From: Inquilinus limosus DSM 16000
GTDB lineage: Bacteria > Pseudomonadota > Alphaproteobacteria > DSM-16000 > Inquilinaceae
NCBI RefSeq assembly: GCF_000423185.1
Contig: NZ_KE383986.1
Coordinates: forward strand, 62,001 to 126,000
Reading direction: 5' to 3'
DNA length: 64,000 bases
Under the pieces are notes generated by a model, which saw nothing but the letters and a program-made list of their open reading frames with translations, ran no database searches and was not told where the DNA came from. The position numbers were made by a program, and so were the translations under genes. Positions 16,435 to 25,837 of the stretch are shown one piece after another; within the stretch, counting starts at the first letter, position 1, and each line of letters begins with the position of its first letter.

Positions 16435-17214
16435 TCACGCCTTCTTCCAGCGCTGCATCAGGTCGGTCAGGCGGCCGAGGGCGAAATCGGCCAGCACCGC
16501 CAGCGTGCCGACCACCAGCGCGCCCTGGATGACATAGGCCAGGTTGTTGCCGTTCAGCCCGACGATGATCGGCGTGCCCAGCGTCGTGGCGCCGACGGTC
16601 GAGGCGATCGCCGCGGTGCCGATGTTGATCGCGACCGAGGTGCGGATGCCGGCCAGGATCACCGGCGCGGCCAGCGGCAGCTCGACCGACCACAGCCGCC
16701 GGGCCGGCCCCATGCCCATGCCCTCGGCCGCGTCGCGCGCCGCCGGCGGCACCTGCTCCAGCCCGGCGATGGTGTTCTCGACGATCGGCAGCAGGCCGTA
16801 GAGCGACAGGGCGATCAGCGCCGGCCAGGCGCCGAAGCCGATCAGCGGCACCGTGATCGCCAGCACCGCGACCGGCGGGAAGGTCTGGCCCATCGCCGTC
16901 ACGGTCTCGACCAGGCCGCGGAACTCGGCCCCGGCCGGGCGAGTGACGAAGATGCCGGCGGCGACGCCGACCGCGATCGCGATCAGGCTCGACGCCCCGA
17001 CCAGCAGCACATGCGCCAGCACCAGCGCCGCGAAACTGTCGGCCTCGTAGAAGGGCCGCTCCAGCTGCGGGAACCAGGCGGCGAAGAGCGGCCGGGTCAG
17101 CGGCAGGCCGAACACCAGCGCGACGAAACCGGCGGCGAGCCACAGCAGCGGATCGCGCCAGGGGCGCCAGCCCGGGCGGGCGGGTTCGGCCGCGGCGGGC
17201 TGGGCGACGCTCAT
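16435..17214 (-). CDS. yehW: Osmoprotectant ABC transporter permease (YehW-like)
   Basis: 259 residues with about six membrane helices and the permease EAA-type loop ([29 protein letters not shown]). The OpuCB/YehW pattern includes [14 protein letters not shown] and [13 protein letters not shown]. The last gene of a four-gene operon with the same order as E. coli osmF-yehY-yehX-yehW. Its ATG overlaps the stop of the ATPase gene (ATGA), a sign of coupled translation. Confidence 0.9.
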   Translation of the reverse strand: MSVAQPAAAEPARPGWRPWRDPLLWLAAGFVALVFGLPLTRPLFAAWFPQLERPFYEADSFAALVLAHVLLVGASSLIAIAVGVAAGIFVTRPAGAEFRGLVETVTAMGQTFPPVAVLAITVPLIGFGAWPALIALSLYGLLPIVENTIAGLEQVPPAARDAAEGMGMGPARRLWSVELPLAAPVILAGIRTSVAINIGTAAIASTVGATTLGTPIIVGLNGNNLAYVIQGALVVGTLAVLADFALGRLTDLMQRWKKA

Positions 17215-18134
17215 GCCCGCACCAGATCGTCGAGATGCAGGTTGCCCAGCGGCTTGCCGTCCGCCGCCGCCACCGGCGCCCGGTCGGCATGGCGCGCCAC
17301 CAGGATCGACAGGGCGGTGCGCAGTGACGCCTCGGCCGGGATCGGCGCGCCGTCGGCCGCCTCGCCGGGCCGCACCCGGTCCGCCGCCGTTTCGGTCGCC
17401 AGCAGCTTGAGGCCGAGATCGTCGCGGCCGATAAAGTCGCGCACGAAGTCGTTGGCCGGTGATGTCAGGATCTCGCGCGGACTGCCCAGCTGCACCAGCC
17501 TTCCATGGTCGAGGATGGCGATCTGGCTGGCGAGGCGCAGCGCCTCGTCCATGTCGTGGGTGACGAAGACGATGGTCTTGCCGGTCTCGCGGTGGATCCG
17601 CGCCAGCTCGCCCTGCAGCGCGTCGCGGGTGATGGGATCGAGCGCGCCGAAGGGCTCGTCCATCAGCAGCACCTCGGGGTTCGCCGCCAGCGCCCGGGCG
17701 ACGCCGACCCGCTGCTGCTGGCCGCCGGACAGCTGATGCGGGTATTTCTCGGCGAAGCGCGGGTCGAGCTGCAGCAGGTCCAGAAGCTCGCGCACCCGGT
17801 CGTCGATCTTCGGCTGCGGCCAGCCCAGCAGGACCGGCACCGCGGCGATGTTGCGGGCCACCGTCCAATGCGGGAACAGGCCGATCGACTGGATGGCGTA
17901 GCCCATGCGCCGGCGCAACGCCTCGACCGGGATCCTCGTCACGTCCTCGCCGCCGACGGTGAGCGTGCCTTCGGTGTGCGGGATCAGCCGGTTGATCATC
18001 CGGAGGCTGGTCGACTTGCCGGAGCCGGAGGAGCCAATCAGGGCGCAGAAGGCGCCTTCGGGGATGGTCAGGGTCAGGTCGTCGACCGCGGTGATGCCGT
18101 CGAACACCTTGCTGACATGCTCGAACTCGATCAT
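17211..18134 (-). CDS. yehX: Osmoprotectant ABC transporter ATP-binding protein (YehX/OpuCA-like)
   Basis: 307 residues. Walker A is GSSGSGKST, signature LSGGQQQRV, Walker [13 protein letters not shown] and switch His in [10 protein letters not shown]-terminal CBS-like remainder (about 245-307) ends in [11 protein letters not shown], reduced relative to full CBS pairs. It powers uptake of a betaine-like solute. It overlaps both neighbouring permease genes by 4 bases. Confidence 0.92.
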   Translation of the reverse strand: MIEFEHVSKVFDGITAVDDLTLTIPEGAFCALIGSSGSGKSTSLRMINRLIPHTEGTLTVGGEDVTRIPVEALRRRMGYAIQSIGLFPHWTVARNIAAVPVLLGWPQPKIDDRVRELLDLLQLDPRFAEKYPHQLSGGQQQRVGVARALAANPEVLLMDEPFGALDPITRDALQGELARIHRETGKTIVFVTHDMDEALRLASQIAILDHGRLVQLGSPREILTSPANDFVRDFIGRDDLGLKLLATETAADRVRPGEAADGAPIPAEASLRTALSILVARHADRAPVAAADGKPLGNLHLDDLVRA

Positions 18135-19291
18135 GCGGCTCTCCCTCGCAGGGCGTCGACCAGGATGCGGAACACGGCGTCGACCGTCACCGCCATCAGG
18201 ATGATCGGCAGGGCGCCTAGCAGCACCAGGTCGAGGGCGTTGGCGAACAGGCCCTGGAACATCACGGCGCCGAGGCCGCCGGCGCCGATCAGCGCGGCCA
18301 CCGCGGCCAGTCCGATCGCCTGGATCAGGGTGATGCGCAGGCCGGACAGGAAGACCGGCAGGGCCAGCGGCACCTCGACCTTGCGGAAGATCTGGCGCCG
18401 GGTCATGCCGATGCCGCGGGCGGCGTCGATCACCCCGGCCTCGACCTGGCCCAGCCCGGCCGCAGTGTTGCGGGCGATCGGCAGCAGCGAATAGAGGGTG
18501 AGGGCGATCACCGCCGGGGTGATGCCGATGCCGCTGATGCCGAGCCAGGGCAGGGCGCCGGAAAGCGCAGAGAGCGGCGCGATCAAGAGGCCGAACAGAG
18601 CGATCGACGGGATCGTCTGGATGATGCCGAGAATCGAGAAGATCGGCCCGCGCGCGGCAGCGGAGCGATGGGCGGCGATGCCCAGCGGCACGCCGATCAG
18701 GAGCGTCGGCACCAGCGCCAGCCCGACCAGCAGCAGGTGGCGCAGCACCTGCGGACCGAAGACGCCGTGCTGCTGGACGTATTCCTTCATCAGCGACAGC
18801 TGGTCGACCGCACCGCCGGCGATCAGCGCCGCGACCGGCACCGCCAGCAGCAGCGCGGCACCGAGCCGGGCCGCCGGGCCGAGATCCAGCCGGCGGGCCG
18901 CGTCGGCGGCGGCCAGCAGGGCGGCCAGGGTCAGGACCCAGAATCCGGCGCCGAGCGAGGTGCGGGCGGAGGGGCGAGCGCCGGCGGCCAGCAGCCCGGC
19001 CTGCATCCCCGCCAGCCAGATGAGGCCGATGGCGATGCCGATGCCGGCGACCAGCTGCGCCGTCAGCGTCCAGCGTCGCGGCGGCACGAAGGCGCCGATC
19101 AGCAGCAGGACGGCCGCGGCGACCGGCAGCGCCGCCCAGGGCCCGGCCAGGTCGAGCGCGCCGATCGGCTTGCCCGACAGCAGCCGGTTCGGCGCATGGG
19201 TCAGGATCGGCAGCGCCAGCACCCCGGCCACCGCCACCACCCCCAGCACCAGCAGCACGCGGTTGCGGATGACGGTCATGGCGGTGGCCAT
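18131..19291 (-). CDS. yehY: Osmoprotectant ABC transporter permease (YehY-like)
   Basis: 386 residues, longer than YehW because of an N-terminal region with extra membrane helices (about residues 8-170). The C-terminal half is the conserved transport core: [58 protein letters not shown] and [14 protein letters not shown]. YehY is the large permease of the OsmF system. It is 31 bases after osmF and overlaps yehX by 4 bases. Confidence 0.92.
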   Translation of the reverse strand: MATAMTVIRNRVLLVLGVVAVAGVLALPILTHAPNRLLSGKPIGALDLAGPWAALPVAAAVLLLIGAFVPPRRWTLTAQLVAGIGIAIGLIWLAGMQAGLLAAGARPSARTSLGAGFWVLTLAALLAAADAARRLDLGPAARLGAALLLAVPVAALIAGGAVDQLSLMKEYVQQHGVFGPQVLRHLLLVGLALVPTLLIGVPLGIAAHRSAAARGPIFSILGIIQTIPSIALFGLLIAPLSALSGALPWLGISGIGITPAVIALTLYSLLPIARNTAAGLGQVEAGVIDAARGIGMTRRQIFRKVEVPLALPVFLSGLRITLIQAIGLAAVAALIGAGGLGAVMFQGLFANALDLVLLGALPIILMAVTVDAVFRILVDALRGRAA

Positions 19292-19322
19292 GAAAGCACC
19301 GGCCGATCCGCCCTGTCGCGTC

Positions 19323-20252
19323 CTACTTCACGAATCCCTTCGCCTTCAGGTACTCGGACGCGACCTGCTGCGGGTCCTCGCCGTCGACCGCGATCTTGCC
19401 GTTCAGCTCCTGCAGGGTCTTGAGGTCGAGCGAGGCGAAGACCGGGTCCAGCGCCTCCTTGATCTTGGGATGCTTGGCCAGGACATCGGCGCGGATCGTC
19501 GCCGCCGGCTCGTAGACGATCTGGGCGCCCTTGTTGTCCTCCAGCACCACCAGCCCGACCGAGGAGATGGCGCCGTCGGTGCCGTAGACCATGGCGGTGT
19601 TGACGCCGGAGGTCTGCTCCGCCGCCGCCCGGATGGTGGCCGAGGTGTCGCCGCCGGCCAGGGTGACGATCTGGTCCTGCTTCAGCGTGAAGCCGTAGAC
19701 CGACTGGAAGGAGGGCAGGGCCGCCGGGCTCTCGACGAACTCGGCCGAGGCGGCCAGCTTGACCTCGCCGCCGCCATTCACCCATTTGGCGAAGTCCTCC
19801 AGCGTCTTCAGTTGGTTGCTCTCCGCCACTTCCTGGCGCACCGCAAGGGCCCAGGTGTTGTTGGCCGGCGCCGGGGCCAGCCAGACGATCTTGTTCTGCG
19901 CCTCGTCCAGCTGCTTGACCTTGTCGTAGCCGGCCTGGGCGTTCTTCCACGCCGGGGCGCTGTCGATGTTGAAGAAGAAGGCGCCGTTGCCGGTGTATTC
20001 CGGATAAACGTCGATCTCGCCGGCCAGGATGGCGCTGCGCACGATCTTGGTGGTGCCGAGCTGCAGCTTGTTCTCGGTCGGGATGCCGTTGGCCTCCAGC
20101 ACCTGCAGGATGATGCTGCCCAGCAGGCGGCCCTCGGTGTCGACCTTCGAGCCGACGCGGACCGCATCGGCGGCCATGGCGGCGGAAGCGGCCAGGAGAC
20201 CGGCGCCGAGCGCGGCGGCGGCGAGGATGCGCTTGAGCGGGGAGGGGGTCAT
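19323..20252 (-). CDS. osmF: Osmoprotectant-binding periplasmic protein (OsmF/YehZ-like)
   Basis: 309 residues. A Sec signal peptide (MTPSPLKRILAAAALGAG to AAMAADAV) precedes an OpuAC-type substrate-binding domain starting VRVGSKVDTEGRLLGSIILQ and containing EIDVYPEYTGNG and VVLEDNKGAQIVYEPA. These bind glycine betaine or related compounds with modest affinity. First gene of the operon. The region upstream holds a 10-base-arm palindrome and a -10-like TAGAAT, see that entry. Confidence 0.92.
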   Translation of the reverse strand: MTPSPLKRILAAAALGAGLLAASAAMAADAVRVGSKVDTEGRLLGSIILQVLEANGIPTENKLQLGTTKIVRSAILAGEIDVYPEYTGNGAFFFNIDSAPAWKNAQAGYDKVKQLDEAQNKIVWLAPAPANNTWALAVRQEVAESNQLKTLEDFAKWVNGGGEVKLAASAEFVESPAALPSFQSVYGFTLKQDQIVTLAGGDTSATIRAAAEQTSGVNTAMVYGTDGAISSVGLVVLEDNKGAQIVYEPAATIRADVLAKHPKIKEALDPVFASLDLKTLQELNGKIAVDGEDPQQVASEYLKAKGFVK

Positions 20253-20348
20253 GGCGCTGCCTTCTCTGTTCGGGCCGAACGGAACGGGAGGTCCTCTCCA
20301 CCGAATGCGTTCGCCGGCTCGCTTGTTCCGGTTGCGGAGAGGCAGCTT

Positions 20349-20376
20349 AATTGACGTTCAGGAAACGTCAATTCTA
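20349..20376 (-). promoter_or_regulatory. Palindromic operator candidate with -10-like hexamer upstream of osmF
   Basis: Arms AATTGACGTT (20349-20358) and AACGTCAATT (20364-20373) are perfect with a 5-base centre. Minus-strand TAGAAT (20371-20376) matches the -10 consensus in five of six bases and overlaps the palindrome edge. A dimeric regulator bound here would act on the osmF operon promoter. The local sequence is clearly AT-rich compared with its surroundings. Confidence 0.6.
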
Positions 20377-20459
20377 GGCGAAAAATCTTAATCGATTTGT
20401 AGAAAATGGACGTGGAGAAGCCTATGCAGCAGCTGTCCCGGCTGGCCCGAAAGCCGGCC

Positions 20460-20888
20460 TCACGAGCCGGACACCGGCCCCGGCTGGCCCGGGCGGCTCG
20501 GCAGGTCCGGATCGACATGGCCCCAGCTCGGGGCCGAGGCGGTCCAGATCACGCTCGCCGGGCGGGCGATCTCCGGGTCGTCCAGGGCGCCCGCCCGGAC
20601 CACGATCATGTCGGGCCGGTCCGACGCCTGGCTGAACAACGGGGTCCCGCATCTCGGGCAGAAGCGGCGGTACATGACGTTGCCGCTGTCGGCCGTGCTG
20701 ACATACTCGGCGACCTCGCCCGTGAGGGTGAGGCCCTCGGTCCGGAAGATCGCGTTGATCGAGGCGTTGCCGGAGGACAGGTACTGGCAGTCCCGGCACC
20801 AGCAGGCGCGGGTGGCGACGGGCGGCTGGTCGAACCGGAAGCGGACGGCACCGCAGAAGCATCGGCCGGTGATGGGCTTCGGCGTCAC
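20460..20888 (-). CDS. GFA (glutathione-dependent formaldehyde-activating) family protein
   Basis: 142 residues from a GTG at 20888 with GAGGGGA 5 bases upstream. The zinc-binding cysteines are arranged as in the GFA/CENP-V fold: GRCFCGAVRF, CWCRDCQYLSSG and FCPRCGTPLF. Function within the family is varied, and few members act on formaldehyde. The open frame upstream of the GTG overlaps the GlxA-type regulator and is Arg-rich noise. The gene lies 28 bases after that regulator on the same strand. Confidence 0.85.
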   Translation of the reverse strand: MTPKPITGRCFCGAVRFRFDQPPVATRACWCRDCQYLSSGNASINAIFRTEGLTLTGEVAEYVSTADSGNVMYRRFCPRCGTPLFSQASDRPDMIVVRAGALDDPEIARPASVIWTASAPSWGHVDPDLPSRPGQPGPVSGS

Positions 20889-20916
20889 GTTGTCCCCTCG
20901 ATGCGTCGAGACGAAG

Positions 20917-22038
20917 TCAAGGCGCAGGCTCCGGCCCGACCGCCCCCGGCTGCGAGCCGGGCTTCGGAAGCGCATGCCCGACGATGTCCGGCACCCTGAA
21001 TTTCCGCCGGTAGCGGCCCGGCGGCATGCCCGCAAGGCGCCGGAAGAGCCTGCGGAACGATGCCGCGTCCTCGTATCCCACCTCGCGGGCTATGGCGTCG
21101 ACCGGCGCTGCGGCCGTCTCCAGCAGCTGCTTGGCCTCCTCGATGCGCAGGGCCTGGATATAGGCCAGCGGCGAATAACCGGTCGCCGCCCTGAACCGGC
21201 GGTCGAAGGTGCGCTTCGGCAGGCCCGACTGGCGGACCAGCTCGGCGACGATGTCGGGGCGCTCGTAGTTCTGCGCGAGCCAGGCCTGGCAGCGCAGGAT
21301 CACCGCATCGCCGTGATCGACATTGGCGATCATCGACGCATAGGGCAACTGGCCGTCGCGGTGCCACTGGTAGAGGAACAGCTTCGAGATGCGGATCGCC
21401 TCCTCGGTTCCGGCGTGCCTGGCGATCAGCAGCAGGGCCAGATCCTGCCAGGACGAGGCTCCCCCCGAGCAGACCAGGCCGTGGCCGGGGCCGCTCTGCA
21501 CCAGGATGCGCTCCTCGCGCAGGGTCACCTGGGGGTACATCCGGCGAAACAGCGGCGCATAGCTCCAGTGGGTGGTGGCCTCCCCGCCGTCGAGCAGGCC
21601 GGCCTCGGCCAGCACCAGCGAGCCTCCGCAGGCGGCATAGAGCTGCGCGCCTTGCGCGTGCATGTTCCTGATCCACCCGATCAGCCGGCGGTCGAGCGCG
21701 CGCACGCTCTCCATCCGCTCTGCCATGACATTCGGCACGAAGACGATGTCGGTGCGCGGGATGTCGACGATCGTGTCCTGCGGCATGATGCTGACGCCGG
21801 TGACCAGCTGCAGGGGGCCCGGCTCGGCCGTCACCAGGCGCGGTTCGAACAGGCGATTGCCGGCGGCGCCCTGCCCTTTGAGCGCGTCCCACAGCCACCC
21901 CGCCGCCCACAGCGTGTCGTACACGCCGAAGACGATCGACGGATCGCATTCGCGAAACACGACCACGCTGACATGGATGGGCGGCTTGGGAGGCATTGCG
22001 GCAAATGAGCGTGGCTCAAATGGCTCCGTGACGGCCAT
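20917..22038 (-). CDS. GlxA family AraC-type transcriptional regulator
   Basis: About 373 residues. N-terminal DJ-1/PfpI-like domain (IHVSVVVF to about residue 215; the nucleophile-elbow region reads LYAACGGSLVLAEAG). C-terminal AraC double helix-turn-helix (about 255-350) contains LVRQSGLPKRTFDRRFRAATG, LRIEEAKQLLE and VGYEDAASFRRLFRR. Start 22038 has GAGAGG 4 bases upstream. ATG 21996 is an alternative and 22107 is unsupported. Divergent from a methyltransferase gene 97 bases away, its probable target. Confidence 0.88.
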   Translation of the reverse strand: MAVTEPFEPRSFAAMPPKPPIHVSVVVFRECDPSIVFGVYDTLWAAGWLWDALKGQGAAGNRLFEPRLVTAEPGPLQLVTGVSIMPQDTIVDIPRTDIVFVPNVMAERMESVRALDRRLIGWIRNMHAQGAQLYAACGGSLVLAEAGLLDGGEATTHWSYAPLFRRMYPQVTLREERILVQSGPGHGLVCSGGASSWQDLALLLIARHAGTEEAIRISKLFLYQWHRDGQLPYASMIANVDHGDAVILRCQAWLAQNYERPDIVAELVRQSGLPKRTFDRRFRAATGYSPLAYIQALRIEEAKQLLETAAAPVDAIAREVGYEDAASFRRLFRRLAGMPPGRYRRKFRVPDIVGHALPKPGSQPGAVGPEPAP

Positions 22039-22135
22039 TCTGCCTCTCACGCCGGCGCGGCGCCAGGGGCTAAGTCCTCCCCCCACACCGGCGGCGGCCA
22101 ACGCCACCGCTCAAACGGTCGAGAGGATCGGCGCC

Positions 22136-23182
22136 ATGCATCTGGACACAGCCAAACTCGAATCCTTGCTGGGGACGATGGTGAACGAGATGGGCGCGGC
22201 GGCCAATGCCGCGCTCGTGCTCATCGGCGACAAGCTCGGGCTTTTTCGCGCGCTCGCCGGCGGCCCGCTCACGCCGGGCGAGCTCGCCGCGAAGACCGGC
22301 ACGCGGGAGCGCTATGTGCGCGAATGGCTCTCGGCGCAGGCGGCGTCCGGCTTCGTCACCTATGACGGCAGAGCGGGGACCTTCACCCTGTCGCCCGAGC
22401 AGGCGGCGGTGTTCGCGGACGAGGACAGCGCCGTGAACATGACCGGCGGCTTCTACTCGCTCGCCGCCGTGTTCGCCGACGAGCCCAAGCTCACCGAGGC
22501 GTTCAGGAACGGCAAGGGCGTGGGCTGGGGCGAGCGCTGCAACTGCCTGTTCTGCGGCGTGGAGCGCTTCTTTCGCCCCGGCTACAAGGCGCATCTCCTG
22601 GCGGAGTGGCTGCCGGCGCTCGATGGCGTCGTCGCCAAGCTCGAGCGCGGCGCCAGGGTGGCCGATGTGGGCTGCGGCCACGGGGCCTCGACCCTGATCA
22701 TGGCCAGGGCGTTTCCGAATTCCGAGTTCGTCGGGATCGACTTCCACGAGGCCTCCATCGCCCATGCGCGTGAGCAGGCCGGCGGCCTCACCAATCTGCG
22801 CTTCGAGGCGGCGCGCGCGCAGGACTACCCGGGCGGCGGCTACGATCTGGTCACGATGTTCGACGCGCTCCACGACATGGGCGATCCCGTCGGCGCGGCG
22901 GCTCATGCGCGCAGCACCCTGAAGAGAGACGGCACACTCATGCTGGTCGAACCCATGGCCGGCGACAGCCTGGCCGAGAATCTCAACCCGGTCGGGCGCA
23001 TCTTCTACGCGTTCTCGACCAGCGTCTGCGTGCCCGCGTCCCTGAACCAGGAGGTCGGCGCGGCGCTCGGCGCACAGGCGGGAGAGCGGCGGCTGGCCGA
23101 GGTCGTCCGAGAAGGCGGGTTCTCCCATGTCCGGCGCGCGGCCGAGACGCCCTTCAACATGGTGCTCGAGGCGCGGCCCTGA
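22136..23182 (+). CDS. SAM-dependent methyltransferase with winged-helix N-terminus (Rv2258c-like)
   Basis: 348 residues. N-terminal winged helix (about 5-90: LGLFRALAGGPLTPGELAAKTG, RYVREWLSAQAASGFV). C-terminal Rossmann methyltransferase with motif I VADVGCGHGASTLIMA, acidic FVGIDFHEAS and YDLVTMFDALHDMGDP. The build matches the Rv2258c family, dimeric methyltransferases of unknown substrate. The middle part contains CNCLFCGVERFFRP, a Cys-rich stretch (CxCxxC) that could bind metal. ATG 22136 has GAGAGG nearby. Confidence 0.87.
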   Translation: MHLDTAKLESLLGTMVNEMGAAANAALVLIGDKLGLFRALAGGPLTPGELAAKTGTRERYVREWLSAQAASGFVTYDGRAGTFTLSPEQAAVFADEDSAVNMTGGFYSLAAVFADEPKLTEAFRNGKGVGWGERCNCLFCGVERFFRPGYKAHLLAEWLPALDGVVAKLERGARVADVGCGHGASTLIMARAFPNSEFVGIDFHEASIAHAREQAGGLTNLRFEAARAQDYPGGGYDLVTMFDALHDMGDPVGAAAHARSTLKRDGTLMLVEPMAGDSLAENLNPVGRIFYAFSTSVCVPASLNQEVGAALGAQAGERRLAEVVREGGFSHVRRAAETPFNMVLEARP

Positions 23183-23330
23183 GCAGCTCGGCGAGTGAGA
23201 TTACCGGTTTGCGGCATCGTGCGCGGCTCGGTGAAACCAGAAAATCCTTTAAGCCTAAAACAATTCGCCGTACTCTTCCGGGGCAGGGCCGGGGATCGCG
23301 CCTCCGGCCCGGGGACGGGAGACGGACGGG

Positions 23331-25688
23331 ATGCGGATCACGGTCATCGGCGGCGGTCCGGGCGGCCTGTACTTCGCGCTTTTGGCCAAGAAGGCGCGGC
23401 CGGACTGGCATATCGAGGTGCACGAGCAGAACCGCGCCGACGACACCTTCGGCTTCGGCGTCGTCTTCTCCGACGACACGCTGGACGAGTTCCTGTCTCG
23501 CGATCCGGACTCCTACGAGCGGATCCGCGACCGCTTTGCGTACTGGGACGACGTCGCGATCCACTACAAGGGCGAGACCATCCGCTGCGCCGGCAACGGT
23601 TTCTGCGGCACCTCGCGGGTGGGGCTGCTGCAGATCCTGCAGGGCCGCTGCCGCGAGGTCGGGGTCGAGCTCTCCTTCTCCGAGCGGATCGACCCGGCGA
23701 CGCTGGACCGGCGCTTCGCGGATTCGGACGTCATCGTCGCCGCCGACGGCATCAACTCCGCGATCCGCGAGCATTTCCGCGACGCCTTCCGGCCCGAGGT
23801 CTCGCTCAAGGCCAACCGCTTCTGCTGGATGGGCTCGACCCGGCCGATGGGCGAGTTCAACTACTTCTTCCGCCAGACCGAGCACGGCGTGATCTGCGCC
23901 CACACTTACCAGTACGAGACGGATGCGGAGGGCGGCGGCCGGTCGACCTGGGTGTTCGAGATGGACGAGGCCTGCTGGCAGGGGCACGGCTTCACCGAGG
24001 CGGATGAGGAGGGCTCGCGCGACAAGCTGGCGGCGATCTTCGCCGAGGAGCTGCAGGGCCATCCGCTGCTGCTCAACCGGTCGATGTGGCGGCGCTTCCC
24101 GCGGATCTTCTGCGAGCGCTGGTGGCACAGGAACATCGTGCTGCTCGGCGACGCCAAGGCGTCGGCGCATTTCTCGATCGGCTCCGGCACCAAGCTGGCG
24201 ATGGAATGCGCCATCGCCCTGGCCGATGCCGTCGTGGCCCATGCGGAGACCAGCGTGGAACAGGCCTTCACCGCCTATGACAAGGCCCGCCGCACGCCGT
24301 GCCAGGTCACCCAGCACAATGCCGACGTGTCGCTGGCCTGGTTCGAGCACATGAACCGGTCCTTCGATATGGACCCGATGCAGTTCGCCATGGTGGTGAT
24401 GTGCCGGGCCAAGTCGATCACCTACGACAACCTGCGCATCCGCGACCCGGACTTCGTGCGCCGGGCCGACGACGCCTTCTACGAGCGGCTGTGGCGCGAG
24501 ACCGGCGACGACTACCGCGCCTCCCGGCCGACGCCGATGTTCACCCGCTTCCGGCTGCGCGGCATGGAGCTGAAGAACCGCGTGGTGATGTCGCCGATGG
24601 CGCAGTACTCGGCCGACCGCGACGGCAACCTGACCGACTGGCACTTCGTGCACTATGCCTCGCACGCTCTCGGCGGCATGGGGCTGATGTTCGTGGAGAT
24701 GACCTGCCCGTCGCCGGACGCGCGGATCAGTCTCGGCTGCGCCGGCCTCTGGACCGACGCGCATGAGGCGCAGTGGACGCGGATGGTCGATTTCGTGCAC
24801 GCCCACAGCGACACGAAGATCGCGATGCAGCTCGGCCATTCCGGGCGCAAGGGATCGACCCAGCTGGGCTGGGAGAACCCCGACCACCCGATCGCCGATC
24901 CGGCGGACAACTGGCCGGTGCTCTCGGCCTCGCCGGTGCCCTGGATCGAGGGCGTCAGCCCGGTGCCGCGGGAGATCGACCGCGCCGAGATGGACCGGAT
25001 CAAGGCCGATTTCGTGCAGGCGACGAAACGCGCCGCCCGGGCCGGCTTCGACCATCTCGAGCTGCACTGCGCGCACGGCTATCTCTTCGCCTCCTTCCTG
25101 TCGCCGCTGACCAACCGGCGGACGGACGAGTATGGCGGGCCGGTCGAGAACCGGCTGCGCTATCCGCTGGAGGTGTTCCGGGCGATGCGGGCAGTGTGGC
25201 CGGAGGAACGGCCGATGTCGGTTCGCATCTCGGCCACCGACTGGAAGGAGGGCGGCATCGGCGAGGAGGACGTCTTCGCCATCGCCGAGGCCTTCCGCGA
25301 CGCCGGCTGCGACCTGATCGACGTCTCCGCCGGCCAGACCGTGCCGGACCAGAAGCCGGTCTATGGCCGCATGTTCCAGGTCCAGTTCGCCGAGGCGATC
25401 CGCAACGTGCCGAAGATGGCGACCATGGCGGTGGGGGCCATCACCGAGCCGGGGCAGATCAACACCATCCTGCACACCCGCCGCGCCGACCTGGTGGCCC
25501 TCGCCCGGCCGCATCTGTGGAACCCGACCTTCGTCCGCCAGGCCGAGGCCTGGTACGGCGTGCGCGGCCAGTCCTGGCCGCAGCAATACTGGCCGGGCCG
25601 CGACCAGGCCTTTCGCGAGCTGGGGCGACAGGCCGAGAAGCAGGCAGAGCTGCAGATCAAGGCCCGGCCGAGACGGCATGGGCGATAG
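23331..25688 (+). CDS. Bifunctional salicylyl-CoA 5-hydroxylase / oxidoreductase
   Basis: 785 residues, two fused flavoenzymes. Residues 1 to about 390 are an FAD monooxygenase: ITVIGGGPGGLYFALLAKK dinucleotide fold, DVIVAADGINSAIR, and IVLLGDAKASAHFSIGSGTK. Residues about 400-760 are an old-yellow-enzyme-like NADH:flavin oxidoreductase: RVVMSPMAQYSADRDG, QLGHSGRKG, HCAHGYLFASFLSPLTNRRTDEYGG. The fusion matches salicylyl-CoA 5-hydroxylase (towards gentisyl-CoA) and its relative 2-aminobenzoyl-CoA monooxygenase/reductase. No CoA ligase, thioesterase or ring-cleavage genes lie nearby, so the substrate rests on homology. A TTTAAGCCTAAA half-palindrome (23248-23259) lies in the upstream gap. Confidence 0.9.
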   Translation: MRITVIGGGPGGLYFALLAKKARPDWHIEVHEQNRADDTFGFGVVFSDDTLDEFLSRDPDSYERIRDRFAYWDDVAIHYKGETIRCAGNGFCGTSRVGLLQILQGRCREVGVELSFSERIDPATLDRRFADSDVIVAADGINSAIREHFRDAFRPEVSLKANRFCWMGSTRPMGEFNYFFRQTEHGVICAHTYQYETDAEGGGRSTWVFEMDEACWQGHGFTEADEEGSRDKLAAIFAEELQGHPLLLNRSMWRRFPRIFCERWWHRNIVLLGDAKASAHFSIGSGTKLAMECAIALADAVVAHAETSVEQAFTAYDKARRTPCQVTQHNADVSLAWFEHMNRSFDMDPMQFAMVVMCRAKSITYDNLRIRDPDFVRRADDAFYERLWRETGDDYRASRPTPMFTRFRLRGMELKNRVVMSPMAQYSADRDGNLTDWHFVHYASHALGGMGLMFVEMTCPSPDARISLGCAGLWTDAHEAQWTRMVDFVHAHSDTKIAMQLGHSGRKGSTQLGWENPDHPIADPADNWPVLSASPVPWIEGVSPVPREIDRAEMDRIKADFVQATKRAARAGFDHLELHCAHGYLFASFLSPLTNRRTDEYGGPVENRLRYPLEVFRAMRAVWPEERPMSVRISATDWKEGGIGEEDVFAIAEAFRDAGCDLIDVSAGQTVPDQKPVYGRMFQVQFAEAIRNVPKMATMAVGAITEPGQINTILHTRRADLVALARPHLWNPTFVRQAEAWYGVRGQSWPQQYWPGRDQAFRELGRQAEKQAELQIKARPRRHGR

Positions 25689-25728
25689 GAGGTACAGCCA
25701 GGGCATTGAAGAGCATTTGCCCAGATAT

Positions 25729-25817
25729 TGTCATGCCCGGGCTTGACCCGGGCATCCAGAGATCTCGATGCCGCTCTGGGTGGCCCCTGGATCGCCGGGT
25801 CAAGCCCGGCGATGACA
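25729..25817. repeat. Palindromic intergenic repeat, family 1 (copy 3 of 4)
   Basis: Begins TGTCATGCCCGGGCTTGACC and ends CCCGGCGATGACA. Lies between convergent gene ends. Nearly identical in its left half to the copy at 545-634. Confidence 0.85.
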
Positions 25818-25837
25818 GGAAACAACAGGCGGCCTCT

